Shown here: positions 50,106-58,438 of the stretch, in pieces | Layout: each line of letters begins with the position of its first letter | Position numbering within the stretch: position 1 is the stretch's first letter | From: ASMP01 sp964617015 | GTDB lineage: Archaea > Nanobdellota > Nanobdellia > Pacearchaeales > GW2011-AR1 | NCBI GenBank assembly: GCA_964617015.1 | Contig: CAZTVG010000002.1 | Coordinates: 1 to 64,000, forward strand | Direction of reading: 5' to 3' | DNA: 64,000 bases | Translations under genes and position numbers: made by a program | Notes under the pieces: model-generated | The model's database searches: none | The model's input: only the letters and a program-made list of their open reading frames with translations | Told to the model about the DNA's origin: nothing

Positions 50106-51433
50106 TAGAAGGAGATATCGCAATTGAAAAACTCGGGAAAAGCATATTGCAGGAGAGAAAAACAGTCAAGGAAATTAACTCCTTATTTAATTATTTCAGC
50201 AATGCAGATACACAGGAAGAGAAAAGGATGATTTCTTCTCAAATTGAAGCACTAACAGGTTCACTCAGAAAAACAGGGCAGGAGGTAATCGGTTCTATGG
50301 AAAAGATTTCTTTGTTTAAGCCTCTTCATCAGGATTCAGAAAAAAAAGCCTTTATTCCGGAAACAGAGAAAATCCAGCAGAGAACTTTCCAAAAAATACC
50401 CTCCATTAATGTTGTTGAAACAAAGTCTTCCAAAACAAAGCTCAAATTATCGCGTCTTGAAAAAATTACTCTCAAGAGAATGAAGAAGACAAAGAAAAAA
50501 ATTGTTGAAAAGAAAGAAAGAAAGCCAAGCACGTATGCCATGATTTCAAGCAGTCTTTTTTATAAATTTTCAATGTCTCTTATTGACAAAGGATTGTTTA
50601 AACAATTAAAGAGAGATCTGGTGAGGGCAAATATGGAATTTGTGCCTGCAAATTATATTTCTTTTATTTTTTTCACAACTGTCTTGTCTGCAATTGCCGC
50701 TGTTTTTGTTACCCTGTTCTTCTTGTTTTTTAACATTACTGCGCTTCCTCCTTTCATAGTCGGTATTGAAGAATCTTTGGGCTTAAGGTTTCTGAAAGTT
50801 TTCTGGATTTTGCTTGCCATACCTGCCATAACTTTCCTTTTTGCCTATTTTTATCCCTCTCTTGAAAAAAAATCTTTAGAAAGCAAAATTAACTTTGAAC
50901 TTCCTTTTGCAGCCATACACATGTCATCCATCTCGAGTTCAATGATAGAACCAAGCAAAATTTTCAGCATAATCATCTCCACAAAAGAATACCCTTATCT
51001 TGAAAAGGAATTTATAAAACTTCAGAATGAGATAAACATATACGGGTATGATTTGGTAACTGCACTGAAAAACAGGGCATTTAACAGTCCCAGCAGAAAG
51101 CTTTCAGATCTTTTTAATGGCTTGGCAACATCAATAACCTCAGGGGGAAATATTCCTGATTTCTTTGAAAAAAGATCCCAGAGTCTTCTTTTTGAACACA
51201 GGCTGGACAAAGAAAAGCAGTCAAAGGCTTCTGAAACGTTTATGGACATTTACATAAGCGTTGTTATTGCCGCGCCGATGATTTTAATGCTGTTGCTGAT
51301 GATGATGAGGATAAGCGGCCTGGGAATTTCATTAAGCCCTTCCATGATTACTCTTATAATGGTTCTTGGAGTTACTCTCATAAATATTTTTTTCCTGACT
51401 TTCCTGCACATAAAACAGCCTGAGGGGACGTAA
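50102..51433 (+). CDS. Pilus platform protein, T2SF/TadC-like (first)
   Basis: 443 residues. About 145 Lys-rich cytoplasmic residues are followed by membrane helices near 180-215, 230-255, 385-405 and 410-435 flanking a T2SF domain. FELPFAAIHMSSISSSM and ITSGGNIPDFFEKRSQ are the family features. It anchors the ATPase to the membrane. The N-terminal extension is longer than in FlaJ. Confidence 0.85.
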   Translation: MIEGDIAIEKLGKSILQERKTVKEINSLFNYFSNADTQEEKRMISSQIEALTGSLRKTGQEVIGSMEKISLFKPLHQDSEKKAFIPETEKIQQRTFQKIPSINVVETKSSKTKLKLSRLEKITLKRMKKTKKKIVEKKERKPSTYAMISSSLFYKFSMSLIDKGLFKQLKRDLVRANMEFVPANYISFIFFTTVLSAIAAVFVTLFFLFFNITALPPFIVGIEESLGLRFLKVFWILLAIPAITFLFAYFYPSLEKKSLESKINFELPFAAIHMSSISSSMIEPSKIFSIIISTKEYPYLEKEFIKLQNEINIYGYDLVTALKNRAFNSPSRKLSDLFNGLATSITSGGNIPDFFEKRSQSLLFEHRLDKEKQSKASETFMDIYISVVIAAPMILMLLLMMMRISGLGISLSPSMITLIMVLGVTLINIFFLTFLHIKQPEGT

Positions 51434-51438
51434 TTAAA

Positions 51439-52287
51439 ATGGAATTTAGAAAAATACATTGGTTTGGAATTGGCCTTGCTATGGCTATCATTGCACTATC
51501 TTTCTTCTTTCTTGGGACAAGATTTTTCTTCTTTATTTTCGGAATCGGTTTTTTGACTGGTGCCTCTCCTTTTGTTTTCTCCATAATCAATGAAACAAGA
51601 GTTGCCTCTGAAAAAGAAGAGATGTTTCTGGAATTTGCAAGGAGCCTTGTTGAAAGTGTAAAAACAGGAACACCAATAAACAAAAGCATAATTAATGTCA
51701 AAGACAAGTTTTACGGGGTTTTAAGCGAGAATATAAAAAAACTGGCTAATCAGATTTCTCTGGGTATTCCATTGAGCAAAGCTCTCCAGACTTTTTCAGA
51801 TGATGTCAATAACAAAACAATTTCAAGAACCCTGACACTGATAGGACAGGCGGAAAAGAGCGGAGGAGAAATAGGTGGTATTCTGGAATCTGTCACAGAA
51901 GCTGTAAGCATGGCAGACAAACTGAAAAAAGAAAGAAAAGCCTCAATATCTGCTCTCGTGGTCCAGGGATACATAATCTTCTTTGTATTCATAATCATAA
52001 TTCTTGTTCTTCAGTTCCAGATACTCCCTTTGCTTACAGGATTTGCCACGACAGGGGAAGGGGCTGCTGGAATTGGCGGTTTTATAGGGGGAGGTGGAAG
52101 CCCTATAAGCCAGGAAGAATTATCCAACTCATTCCTGTATCTCTTGTTAGTCCAGGGGTTTTTCAGCGGACTTACAATAGGCAAATTATCAGAAGGAAAC
52201 GTAAAGACAGGAATTAGGCACTCTTTTACACTGATGCTGTTTGCATTTTTAATTTCAGCAGGAGCAAATGTATTTTTCGGAGGATAA
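51439..52287 (+). CDS. Pilus platform protein, T2SF-like (second)
   Basis: 282 residues with membrane helices at about 9-25, 30-48, 175-200 and two at the end. EFARSLVESVKTGTPINKSI and IGQAEKSGGEIGGILESV are T2SF motifs. It starts 5 nt after the first platform gene. A Gly-rich loop (GEGAAGIGGFIGGGG) is unusual. The two proteins probably form a hetero-oligomer, as TadB/TadC do. Confidence 0.85.
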   Translation: MEFRKIHWFGIGLAMAIIALSFFFLGTRFFFFIFGIGFLTGASPFVFSIINETRVASEKEEMFLEFARSLVESVKTGTPINKSIINVKDKFYGVLSENIKKLANQISLGIPLSKALQTFSDDVNNKTISRTLTLIGQAEKSGGEIGGILESVTEAVSMADKLKKERKASISALVVQGYIIFFVFIIIILVLQFQILPLLTGFATTGEGAAGIGGFIGGGGSPISQEELSNSFLYLLLVQGFFSGLTIGKLSEGNVKTGIRHSFTLMLFAFLISAGANVFFGG

Positions 52288-52288
52288 G

Positions 52289-52999
52289 ATGGAAAAAACA
52301 GGTTCCCACGTCGGTGTTGTTCTTTCGTTTGTGATATTCATAACATTTATTATTTTTCTTTATGTAATAATCCAGCCAACAATAAAACAGGGTGGCAAGC
52401 AAAATTTCATTGAGCACATTAAGGGAGAAATAATAGAAAGGATTTCAACAGATTTAACAAGTATTTCTGTAACAATGAATGCAGGTCCTCAAACCTGTGT
52501 TGAATTGCGTGATTTTTTCACCATAACAGAAATAAGTGACAGAGTTATTGCAATAAATGATGCAGGAAGCGTCCTTAATGCTTTAAAAAACGGAAATAGC
52601 TTGTTTGTACCCAAAAATTCAAATGATTTCTTTCTCAAGATTCATGAATCAGATGAATTTAGTGTTGCGCAAACAGGAACAATGAGTTCGTGTAAGCAGT
52701 TAAGTGAGGGGAAGAACGGATATACTATTGGATTTGTAAAAACAAACAAACAAATCTTTGAAACAAAAATAATCAAGTTAATAAGTGATTATAAGAATGA
52801 CTATGAAACTTTAAAGGGGATGCTTGGGGTTGCTCCGGGAGGCGAGTTTGGATTCAGTTTTACATACAGTGATGGAAATATAATCAAAACAGAGGAAAAA
52901 AATATAAGCGTGAGCGTCTATGTCAGTGAAATCCCAATACAGTATATAAGTAAAAATGCTGCAAGAGAGCAAGGCTCCCTGAACATAAAAGCATGGTGA
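52289..52999 (+). CDS. Pilin-like protein of the pilus operon
   Basis: About 236 residues from MEKTGSHVGV, 1 nt after the previous stop. One N-terminal helix (VVLSFVIFITFIIFLYVII) then a long extracellular domain with two Cys (TCVEL, SCKQL). It may be a minor pilin or assembly factor. The upstream in-frame start at 52268 would overlap the previous gene. Confidence 0.7.
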   Translation: MEKTGSHVGVVLSFVIFITFIIFLYVIIQPTIKQGGKQNFIEHIKGEIIERISTDLTSISVTMNAGPQTCVELRDFFTITEISDRVIAINDAGSVLNALKNGNSLFVPKNSNDFFLKIHESDEFSVAQTGTMSSCKQLSEGKNGYTIGFVKTNKQIFETKIIKLISDYKNDYETLKGMLGVAPGGEFGFSFTYSDGNIIKTEEKNISVSVYVSEIPIQYISKNAAREQGSLNIKAW

Positions 53000-53124
53000 T
53001 TGGACAAGAAATGTTAATATATAATAAGTTAAGAGGAGTGAAAATGTATTGCTATATTGATTTTAGCAATTTATTTAATAAATTTGAATAGAAAAATCAC
53101 TCACTTAAAAAATATCATGACGGA

Positions 53125-53556
53125 ATGATAAATAAAAAAGGGTGGATAAGAATTATTGAGGCTTTTGTCGCAATTTTGTTAGTGACTGGTGTGGTGCTTG
53201 TCGTAATAGGCAGGGGAAATTTTCAGAGAGAAGATATTTCCCAGATAGTTCATGATGCTGAGTTCTCCATCTTGAGAGAAATACAATTAAATGATACGTT
53301 AAGAGAGGAAATTCTCGGAACAAACGGCACAATAGAATGGAAAGATTTTCCTTCTCAGGCGCCTAAAACCAGAGACAAAATAGAAAGCAGGATACCCAGC
53401 TACCTTGAATGCTCTGCAAACATATGCAGGACTTCAGACCCTTGCTTTTTGGCAGAAGAGCAGGAAAGAGATGTCTACGCAGAGTCGGTTATAATAACCT
53501 CCAATTTGCAGACATTTAATCCAAGACTGCTAAAGTTATTCTGCTGGGAAAAATGA
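53125..53556 (+). CDS. Pilin-like protein, last of the pilus cluster
   Basis: 143 residues. NKKGWIRIIEAFVAILLVTG is a pilin-like start (basic, Gly, then hydrophobic with a Glu), followed by a helix and a domain with four Cys, two close together (CSANICRTSDPC). It is probably a minor pilin. Confidence 0.72.
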   Translation: MINKKGWIRIIEAFVAILLVTGVVLVVIGRGNFQREDISQIVHDAEFSILREIQLNDTLREEILGTNGTIEWKDFPSQAPKTRDKIESRIPSYLECSANICRTSDPCFLAEEQERDVYAESVIITSNLQTFNPRLLKLFCWEK

Positions 53557-53594
53557 TTCTTAAAATTAATAAACTATCCTTTCCTTAACTGGAT

Positions 53595-54002
53595 ATGAAA
53601 AAGTTTGAATTTTTAGAGCATACCGCAGACATAAAATTCAGGGCTTTTGGAAAAAACATGGAGGAAGTTTTTGAAAATTCTGCTTTGGCAATTTCTGAGA
53701 TAATATCAAGAGGACAAAAAATAAAATCAGAAAAGAAAAAACAAATAGAGGTTGAAGGGCATGACAAAGAATCTTTATTGTATAATTTTATTGAAGAACT
53801 TTTATATTTGACAGAAGCAGAAAGTTTTTTGGTTTCAAAAGCAAATATAACAGTGTCAGGCAACAAATTAAAGGCAAAGCTCTCAGGAGACTCAACCTTG
53901 AATTATTCAAATTTTGACCATATTAAGTCTCCAACCTATCACGAGATGTATTTCAAAGAAACAGGAAACGGCTGGGAGGCGCAAGTTGTCGTGGATGTTT
54001 GA
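53595..54002 (+). CDS. Archease, RtcB activator
   Basis: 135 residues. FEFLEHTADIKFRAFGK (4-20) holds the Asp ligand, and the family blocks LLYNFIEELLYLTEAES and VKSPTYHEM-like IKSPTYHEMYF are present. Archease speeds up and broadens RtcB RNA ligation. rtcB is the next-but-one gene. Confidence 0.93.
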   Translation: MKKFEFLEHTADIKFRAFGKNMEEVFENSALAISEIISRGQKIKSEKKKQIEVEGHDKESLLYNFIEELLYLTEAESFLVSKANITVSGNKLKAKLSGDSTLNYSNFDHIKSPTYHEMYFKETGNGWEAQVVVDV

Positions 54003-54050
54003 ATACCCGATAAACATAAGGTATTTAAACTTTAAATTCTTAATTTAGTC

Positions 54051-54932
54051 ATGAAATTTAACGAGAATCTCACGGCAATTCATTCTTATCTATCTGCGGA
54101 CGGTTGTGTTATTAAAAATCCTTCAACACAGAAACTGAAATATTACAGAATAGATTTTAGAAACACTAACAACACTTTACTTAAAGACTTTCAAGAAAAG
54201 TTTTATAATTATTTTTATATCAAGCCTAATTTATATCTTAACACAAGATGTTCTATAGGATCAAAAGAGATCTATTGGAAATTAATAAATCAATTTGGAA
54301 GTTTTTACTCAAAAGAATGGAAAATGCCTATGTTAAATGGAAAATTAACCAAAATATGGCTAAGAGCCTTCTTTGACTGTGAGGGTTGGGTATTTTGTAA
54401 ATCACATCAAAATAGGCATATTGGAATTGATTCTGTTAATGAAAAGGGATTGGACCAAATAAAGGAAGCATTAGAAAACCTTGGGATAAAATCAATTAAA
54501 AAAACAATAAAGAATGGGAGAATATATAGGTTGTTTATATATGGAAAAGAAAATCTAATAAAATTTCAAAAAGAAATCGGATTTTTACATCCTTCAAAAA
54601 AAGAATTGTTGGAAAAGACAATATTAGATTTTGTTGATTATGACTGGCACCTAAAACAAGACAAGAGTTTGATTAAGGATATTATGCTAAAAAGAGTAAA
54701 AATAAAAAAACCATATATTGTTAGAGTAATTTCAAAGAAGAAAGATAATTTAGATAAGTTATCAAAATACTTAAACATGTTATTTTCAATAGAATTTATT
54801 AAAATTAATGAAAGGGTAAATGGTATTGGAACAAAATATTTTGAACTTAATGTTAATAAAAAAGATGAGGTTAAAAAACTAATAATGGAAGGACTTATTA
54901 ATGAAGAACAATCAAATAAAGTGGGAACTTAA
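54051..54932 (+). CDS. Free-standing LAGLIDADG homing endonuclease
   Basis: 293 residues with two LAGLIDADG helices: LTAIHSYLSADGCVIK (7-22) and LRAFFDCEGWVF (104-115). Both acidic catalytic residues (Asp 17, Glu 111) are kept, so it is probably an active double-motif nuclease. Not an intein: separate ATG and stop, own TATA (GTATTTAAAC, 30 nt upstream). It splits archease from rtcB, with only 6 nt to rtcB. It may target an intron-less allele or have been domesticated. Confidence 0.85.
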   Translation: MKFNENLTAIHSYLSADGCVIKNPSTQKLKYYRIDFRNTNNTLLKDFQEKFYNYFYIKPNLYLNTRCSIGSKEIYWKLINQFGSFYSKEWKMPMLNGKLTKIWLRAFFDCEGWVFCKSHQNRHIGIDSVNEKGLDQIKEALENLGIKSIKKTIKNGRIYRLFIYGKENLIKFQKEIGFLHPSKKELLEKTILDFVDYDWHLKQDKSLIKDIMLKRVKIKKPYIVRVISKKKDNLDKLSKYLNMLFSIEFIKINERVNGIGTKYFELNVNKKDEVKKLIMEGLINEEQSNKVGT

Positions 54933-54938
54933 TTTAAA

Positions 54939-56363
54939 ATGCTAAAAGAAAAAATGAAGAAAATTGCAGAGAATGTCTATGAATTTCCTAAAGAAGGGAA
55001 AATGCTGGTTCCAGGAATAGTTTTTGCTTCTGATAAATTATTCAAAGATATAGAAGAAGAATGTGTCCAACAACTTTTCAATATCTGCCAGCTAACTGGA
55101 ATTATTAAATATGGTATCGTCATGAGCGATGTGCATGTCGGCTATGGCTTTCCTATTGGCGGAGTTGCGGCTTTTGACTTGAAAAAAGGAATAATTTCTC
55201 CAGGGGGTGTTGGCTATGATATCAATTGCGGAGTCAGACTTCTCGCAGCTAACTTAACAAAATCCGAGTTTTTAAAAAAAAGAAAAGACGTCACCCATGA
55301 GATAGCAAGAAACGTTCCTGTTGGTTTGGGTAGGGGAACAAAACAAAAACTTTCTGATGCAGAACTGAATGAAATAATGAAAAAAGGAGTAAAATGGGCT
55401 GTTGAAAAAGGATTCGGAACAAAAGAAGATATAGAAAGGGTTGAAGATAATGGCTGCATTAAAGGTGCAGACCCAAGCAAAGTTTCTCAAAGAGCTAAAG
55501 CCCGTGGAAGAAATCAGTTAGGAACTCTCGGAGCAGGAAATCATTTTATTGACATACAAGAGATAAATAAAATTTATGATGAAAAAATAGCAAAAATATT
55601 TGGATTAGAAAAGAAGGGCCAGATCGTTGTGATGATCCATACAGGCTCCCGGGGTTTGGGACATCAGACCGCTTCCGATTACATCAAAGAAATTGAAAAA
55701 GAATATGGAACAGGCCATCTCCCGGACAGAGAATTGGCATCTGCCCCAATCAATTCCAAATTAGGCAGGGATTACATGGCAGCGATGGCGGCTGCGGCAA
55801 ATTTTGCATTTACGAATAGACACATGATTATGCATAAGGTAAGGGAGGCTTTCAAAAGATTTTTCCCAAAGGTTAAACTGGATTTAATTTATGACATAGC
55901 GCACAACATAGCAAAATTTGAGTTTCACAACGTAAACAACAAAAGCGTGGAAGTTTGTGTTCACAGGAAAGGCGCAACGAGAAGTTTTGGGCCTGGAAGA
56001 AAGGAGATTCCCTCTGTTTACAGAAAAATTGGTTGTCCAATTTTCATTCCCGGAAGCATGGGAACTTCTTCTTACATCTTAATCGGAACAAAAAAAGCAG
56101 AAGAAATATCTTTCGGTTCTACAGCCCACGGTTCCGGAAGAGTAATGTCAAGAACCCAAGCCAAGAAACAATTTTCTCCCGAAGAAGTCAGATCAATGTT
56201 AAAACAAAAAGACGTTTATGTAGAGGCCCAGAGTGTGAAGGGATTATTAGAAGAAAATCCAAATGTTTATAAAAATTCTGATGAAGTTGTAAAAGTCAGC
56301 CACGAATTGGGCATAGGAAACTTAGTCGCAGAACTTAAACCAGTTTCAGTCCTAATAGGATAA
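54939..56363 (+). CDS. rtcB: RNA-splicing ligase RtcB
   Basis: 474 residues. It joins RNA ends (2',3'-cyclic phosphate or 3'-phosphate to 5'-OH) with GTP and Mn, finishing tRNA splicing. SDVHVGYGFPIGGVAAFD, GGVGYDINCGVRLL, GAGNHFIDIQE and VHRKGATRSFGPG, with the guanylated His at about 342, are intact. No intein is inserted. The start may be the Met at 54954. Confidence 0.96.
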   Translation: MLKEKMKKIAENVYEFPKEGKMLVPGIVFASDKLFKDIEEECVQQLFNICQLTGIIKYGIVMSDVHVGYGFPIGGVAAFDLKKGIISPGGVGYDINCGVRLLAANLTKSEFLKKRKDVTHEIARNVPVGLGRGTKQKLSDAELNEIMKKGVKWAVEKGFGTKEDIERVEDNGCIKGADPSKVSQRAKARGRNQLGTLGAGNHFIDIQEINKIYDEKIAKIFGLEKKGQIVVMIHTGSRGLGHQTASDYIKEIEKEYGTGHLPDRELASAPINSKLGRDYMAAMAAAANFAFTNRHMIMHKVREAFKRFFPKVKLDLIYDIAHNIAKFEFHNVNNKSVEVCVHRKGATRSFGPGRKEIPSVYRKIGCPIFIPGSMGTSSYILIGTKKAEEISFGSTAHGSGRVMSRTQAKKQFSPEEVRSMLKQKDVYVEAQSVKGLLEENPNVYKNSDEVVKVSHELGIGNLVAELKPVSVLIG

Positions 56364-56369
56364 GAAAAA

Positions 56370-56483
56370 TTATTCCTGAAGAAATTTAACAAATTTTATT
56401 GTGAAAACAACAGGCAGAATAAAAATTAATCCTGCTATCATGAAAAATGATTTAGTGTATTCGGATATATCTCCAATTCCCAT
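56370..56483 (-). CDS. Small single-helix membrane protein, 37 aa
   Basis: ATG at 56483, TAA at 56370. MGIGDISEYTKSFFMIAGLI begins it, and one hydrophobic helix fills the middle, ending KFVKFLQE. A TATA-like CTTTAAATATT is about 28 nt upstream on the same strand. No homologue known to me. Confidence 0.45.
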   Translation of the reverse strand: MGIGDISEYTKSFFMIAGLIFILPVVFTIKFVKFLQE

Positions 56484-56534
56484 ATAAAGATGTTGTTTTA
56501 ATAATATTTAAAGATAATATACAAAAAAGAATAT

Positions 56535-57569
56535 TCATTTTTCTTCTGAATAAGAATCTTTAGAGAAATTTCTCCATTCAATTCCAAGATCTAAAAAATC
56601 AATTTCTGCAAATCTGTTTAAATTAAGTTTTCCTTTCCCAGTAAGATACTTAAAGATTTCCATAACCTGAATATTCGCAACAGCCCCTGCAATTGGACCC
56701 AGATTTCCTGTTTGTTGAATATCTTTTATAACTTTTAAATTACTTAGAGAATCATTTCTTCTTTGATGCTCTATAAAATCATCAAAAGAAGCAGTTTTAC
56801 CAGGGATTATTATTGGTCCAATCATTCCAAGATGCATATTATATCCTCCGGCAATACAGTAAGGAATATTATACTTTTGAGCATATTCATCAATTATTCT
56901 TGTCGTTTCTTGCACTGACGGTGAATCAGCACAATTCACTAAAAAATCCGCATCAATGACAATCTCTTCTAGATTTTCCTCTTCAGAAACCATTTTTGTA
57001 AATGTTCTTATATTTGAATCAGGTATCTTTTCCTTGATTACATCAACTTTCAATCTCCCAATATCTCTTTCATTAAAAAACAATTGTCTGTTAAGATTAC
57101 TCTTTTGAACTACATCTGGATCAGTTATCCTTATCTCTCCAATTCCTAACTGATACAAACCATTAACAATCCATGTTCCTATTCCCCCTATGCCAAATAC
57201 AGAAATAGTTGAATCTTCAAGCTTTTTTTGTAAACTAATTGTCTCTTCATGGGAATTTGTGAGTTCACCAATAAATAACATTTGTCTTGAGTATCTTTCC
57301 TCAGTTTCATAGTCATCTTCTCTTATAATTCCTTCATATTTTAATGATTTTAAACAAGTCATTACCTTTCCACTTTCATAATCACTGGAAAGTTTATCGA
57401 CAAGTAAATCCACATCTTGGCCAATTTTCAATTCACTAATAATTCTTTTTACTAATCCATCTACTTCAAACGTTTTTACTCTTCTTGTCCCTGTAAATAT
57501 AACTTTGTAGATATCGCTTGATTCTTCTAATATGTAAATAGATTCTCTTAATTTTATTTTTTTACTCAT
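56535..57569 (-). CDS. E1/MccB-like adenylating enzyme with N-terminal peptide-clamp-like domain
   Basis: 344 residues. Residues 1-85 look like a small winged-helix clamp of the PqqD/RRE type that holds peptide substrates. The E1 fold follows: RQ (95-96), ATP loop GIGGIG (126-131), Asp 150, SNLNRQLFF (157-165), NCADSP (212-217) and GPIIIPGKTA (251-260). Such enzymes adenylate the C-terminus of a peptide or ubiquitin-like protein. The zinc CxxC pair and catalytic Cys usual after GKTA are absent (SFDDF), which favours an adenylation-only, MccB-type chemistry. It overlaps the preceding gene by 4 nt; a 45-aa peptide gene starts the operon. Confidence 0.85.
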   Translation of the reverse strand: MSKKIKLRESIYILEESSDIYKVIFTGTRRVKTFEVDGLVKRIISELKIGQDVDLLVDKLSSDYESGKVMTCLKSLKYEGIIREDDYETEERYSRQMLFIGELTNSHEETISLQKKLEDSTISVFGIGGIGTWIVNGLYQLGIGEIRITDPDVVQKSNLNRQLFFNERDIGRLKVDVIKEKIPDSNIRTFTKMVSEEENLEEIVIDADFLVNCADSPSVQETTRIIDEYAQKYNIPYCIAGGYNMHLGMIGPIIIPGKTASFDDFIEHQRRNDSLSNLKVIKDIQQTGNLGPIAGAVANIQVMEIFKYLTGKGKLNLNRFAEIDFLDLGIEWRNFSKDSYSEEK

Positions 57570-58141
57570 TTTACCCTCTCACAATAGAATACTTTACCTT
57601 TCCCTGGTGGCCCTGTAAGAAGATTTCCCTTATCATCACATGGAAAAATGACTTTATAATTCTTGAAAGCATTCATTAATTTTGAATTCTCATTTAAATG
57701 CCATGAACCAATTATGACTAAAATAGGCTTTTCTGTTTTTATTGTATATTTTTTAATCATCTGTATATGTTTTATTTCTCGCTTTTTTAATATTTTATCT
57801 AATTGTCTTTCCTCATTTTTTAAATGAATCTGCTTCTTTACTTTCTCCTGTAAATTTTTATTAAGCCCAAAATTCTTAAAATCAATTCCTATTAACTTTA
57901 TTTTTTTCTTACGACAAAATCTTATGAGTTTTTCAACTTCGTCAAAAGAAGTCATATTTGAGATTTTTCTAGTTCTTAGAATTTTTTCATAATCTTCTTT
58001 TGTTTTTAAGGAATGATTTTCCAATCTTTCACATAAAACAAAATCAGGTTTAATTTTTTCTATAATCTTTTTTTGTTTCCTAAAATCATCGATAAAACCA
58101 TGAGTATCCCCTAAGAAAAAAAATAAAAAAGAAAAAGTCAT
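57566..58141 (-). CDS. TraB/PrgY-like (TIKI/ChaN-type) protein
   Basis: 191 residues. Two GxxH motifs, GDTH (11-14) and GSWH (145-148), with Glu 38 in PDFVLCERL between them, match the TraB/PrgY/TIKI group. Members of that group are proposed metalloproteases; PrgY blocks peptide-pheromone activity. The start is hydrophobic (MTFSFLFFFLG) but the GDTH lies in it, so it is a core strand and not a signal. Its ATG is 2 nt after the peptide gene's stop, and its stop overlaps the E1 ATG. A role in trimming or sensing the peptide is inferred. Confidence 0.65.
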   Translation of the reverse strand: MTFSFLFFFLGDTHGFIDDFRKQKKIIEKIKPDFVLCERLENHSLKTKEDYEKILRTRKISNMTSFDEVEKLIRFCRKKKIKLIGIDFKNFGLNKNLQEKVKKQIHLKNEERQLDKILKKREIKHIQMIKKYTIKTEKPILVIIGSWHLNENSKLMNAFKNYKVIFPCDDKGNLLTGPPGKGKVFYCERVK

Positions 58142-58143
58142 TT

Positions 58144-58281
58144 TTACATCCAGTATTTTACACTGGTGTAGCCCATATATGCTTTGTCTTCAACCAACCT
58201 AAGTCCTTCATAGGAATTTCCCTCTCCTAATCCAGACTCTTCTTCTGAAGAATCTCTTAAAGTTTCTTCTAGTCTTTCCAT
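58144..58281 (-). CDS. 45-aa acidic peptide, candidate precursor of a modified peptide
   Basis: ATG at 58281, TAA at 58144. The first half is acidic (MERLEETLRDSSEEES), then a Gly-rich joint (GLGEGNSYEGL) and an aromatic end (YMGYTSVKYWM). This leader-plus-core look fits ribosomally made modified peptides; a C-terminal adenylation site for the E1-like enzyme is possible. TATA-like ACTTAAATATTG is 26-30 nt upstream, so it is leaderless and first in the operon. It could instead be a small regulatory protein. Confidence 0.65.
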   Translation of the reverse strand: MERLEETLRDSSEEESGLGEGNSYEGLRLVEDKAYMGYTSVKYWM

Positions 58282-58438
58282 ATTAGTCTCCAGATTCCAC
58301 AATATTTAAGTTTTTCGATAATAAACAGACATATGCATTAACCAATAAAGTCACAGTTATTGCACAATCTAAATTATTAATATACTCAAGAAAAGAACAA
58401 TATTTATAAAATATATTTATAACTGCATTATAAGATAA

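Noticed and set aside
57566..58141. Signal peptide at the start of the TraB-like protein
   Set aside because: The hydrophobic start runs directly into the GDTH motif, so it must be the first core beta strand.
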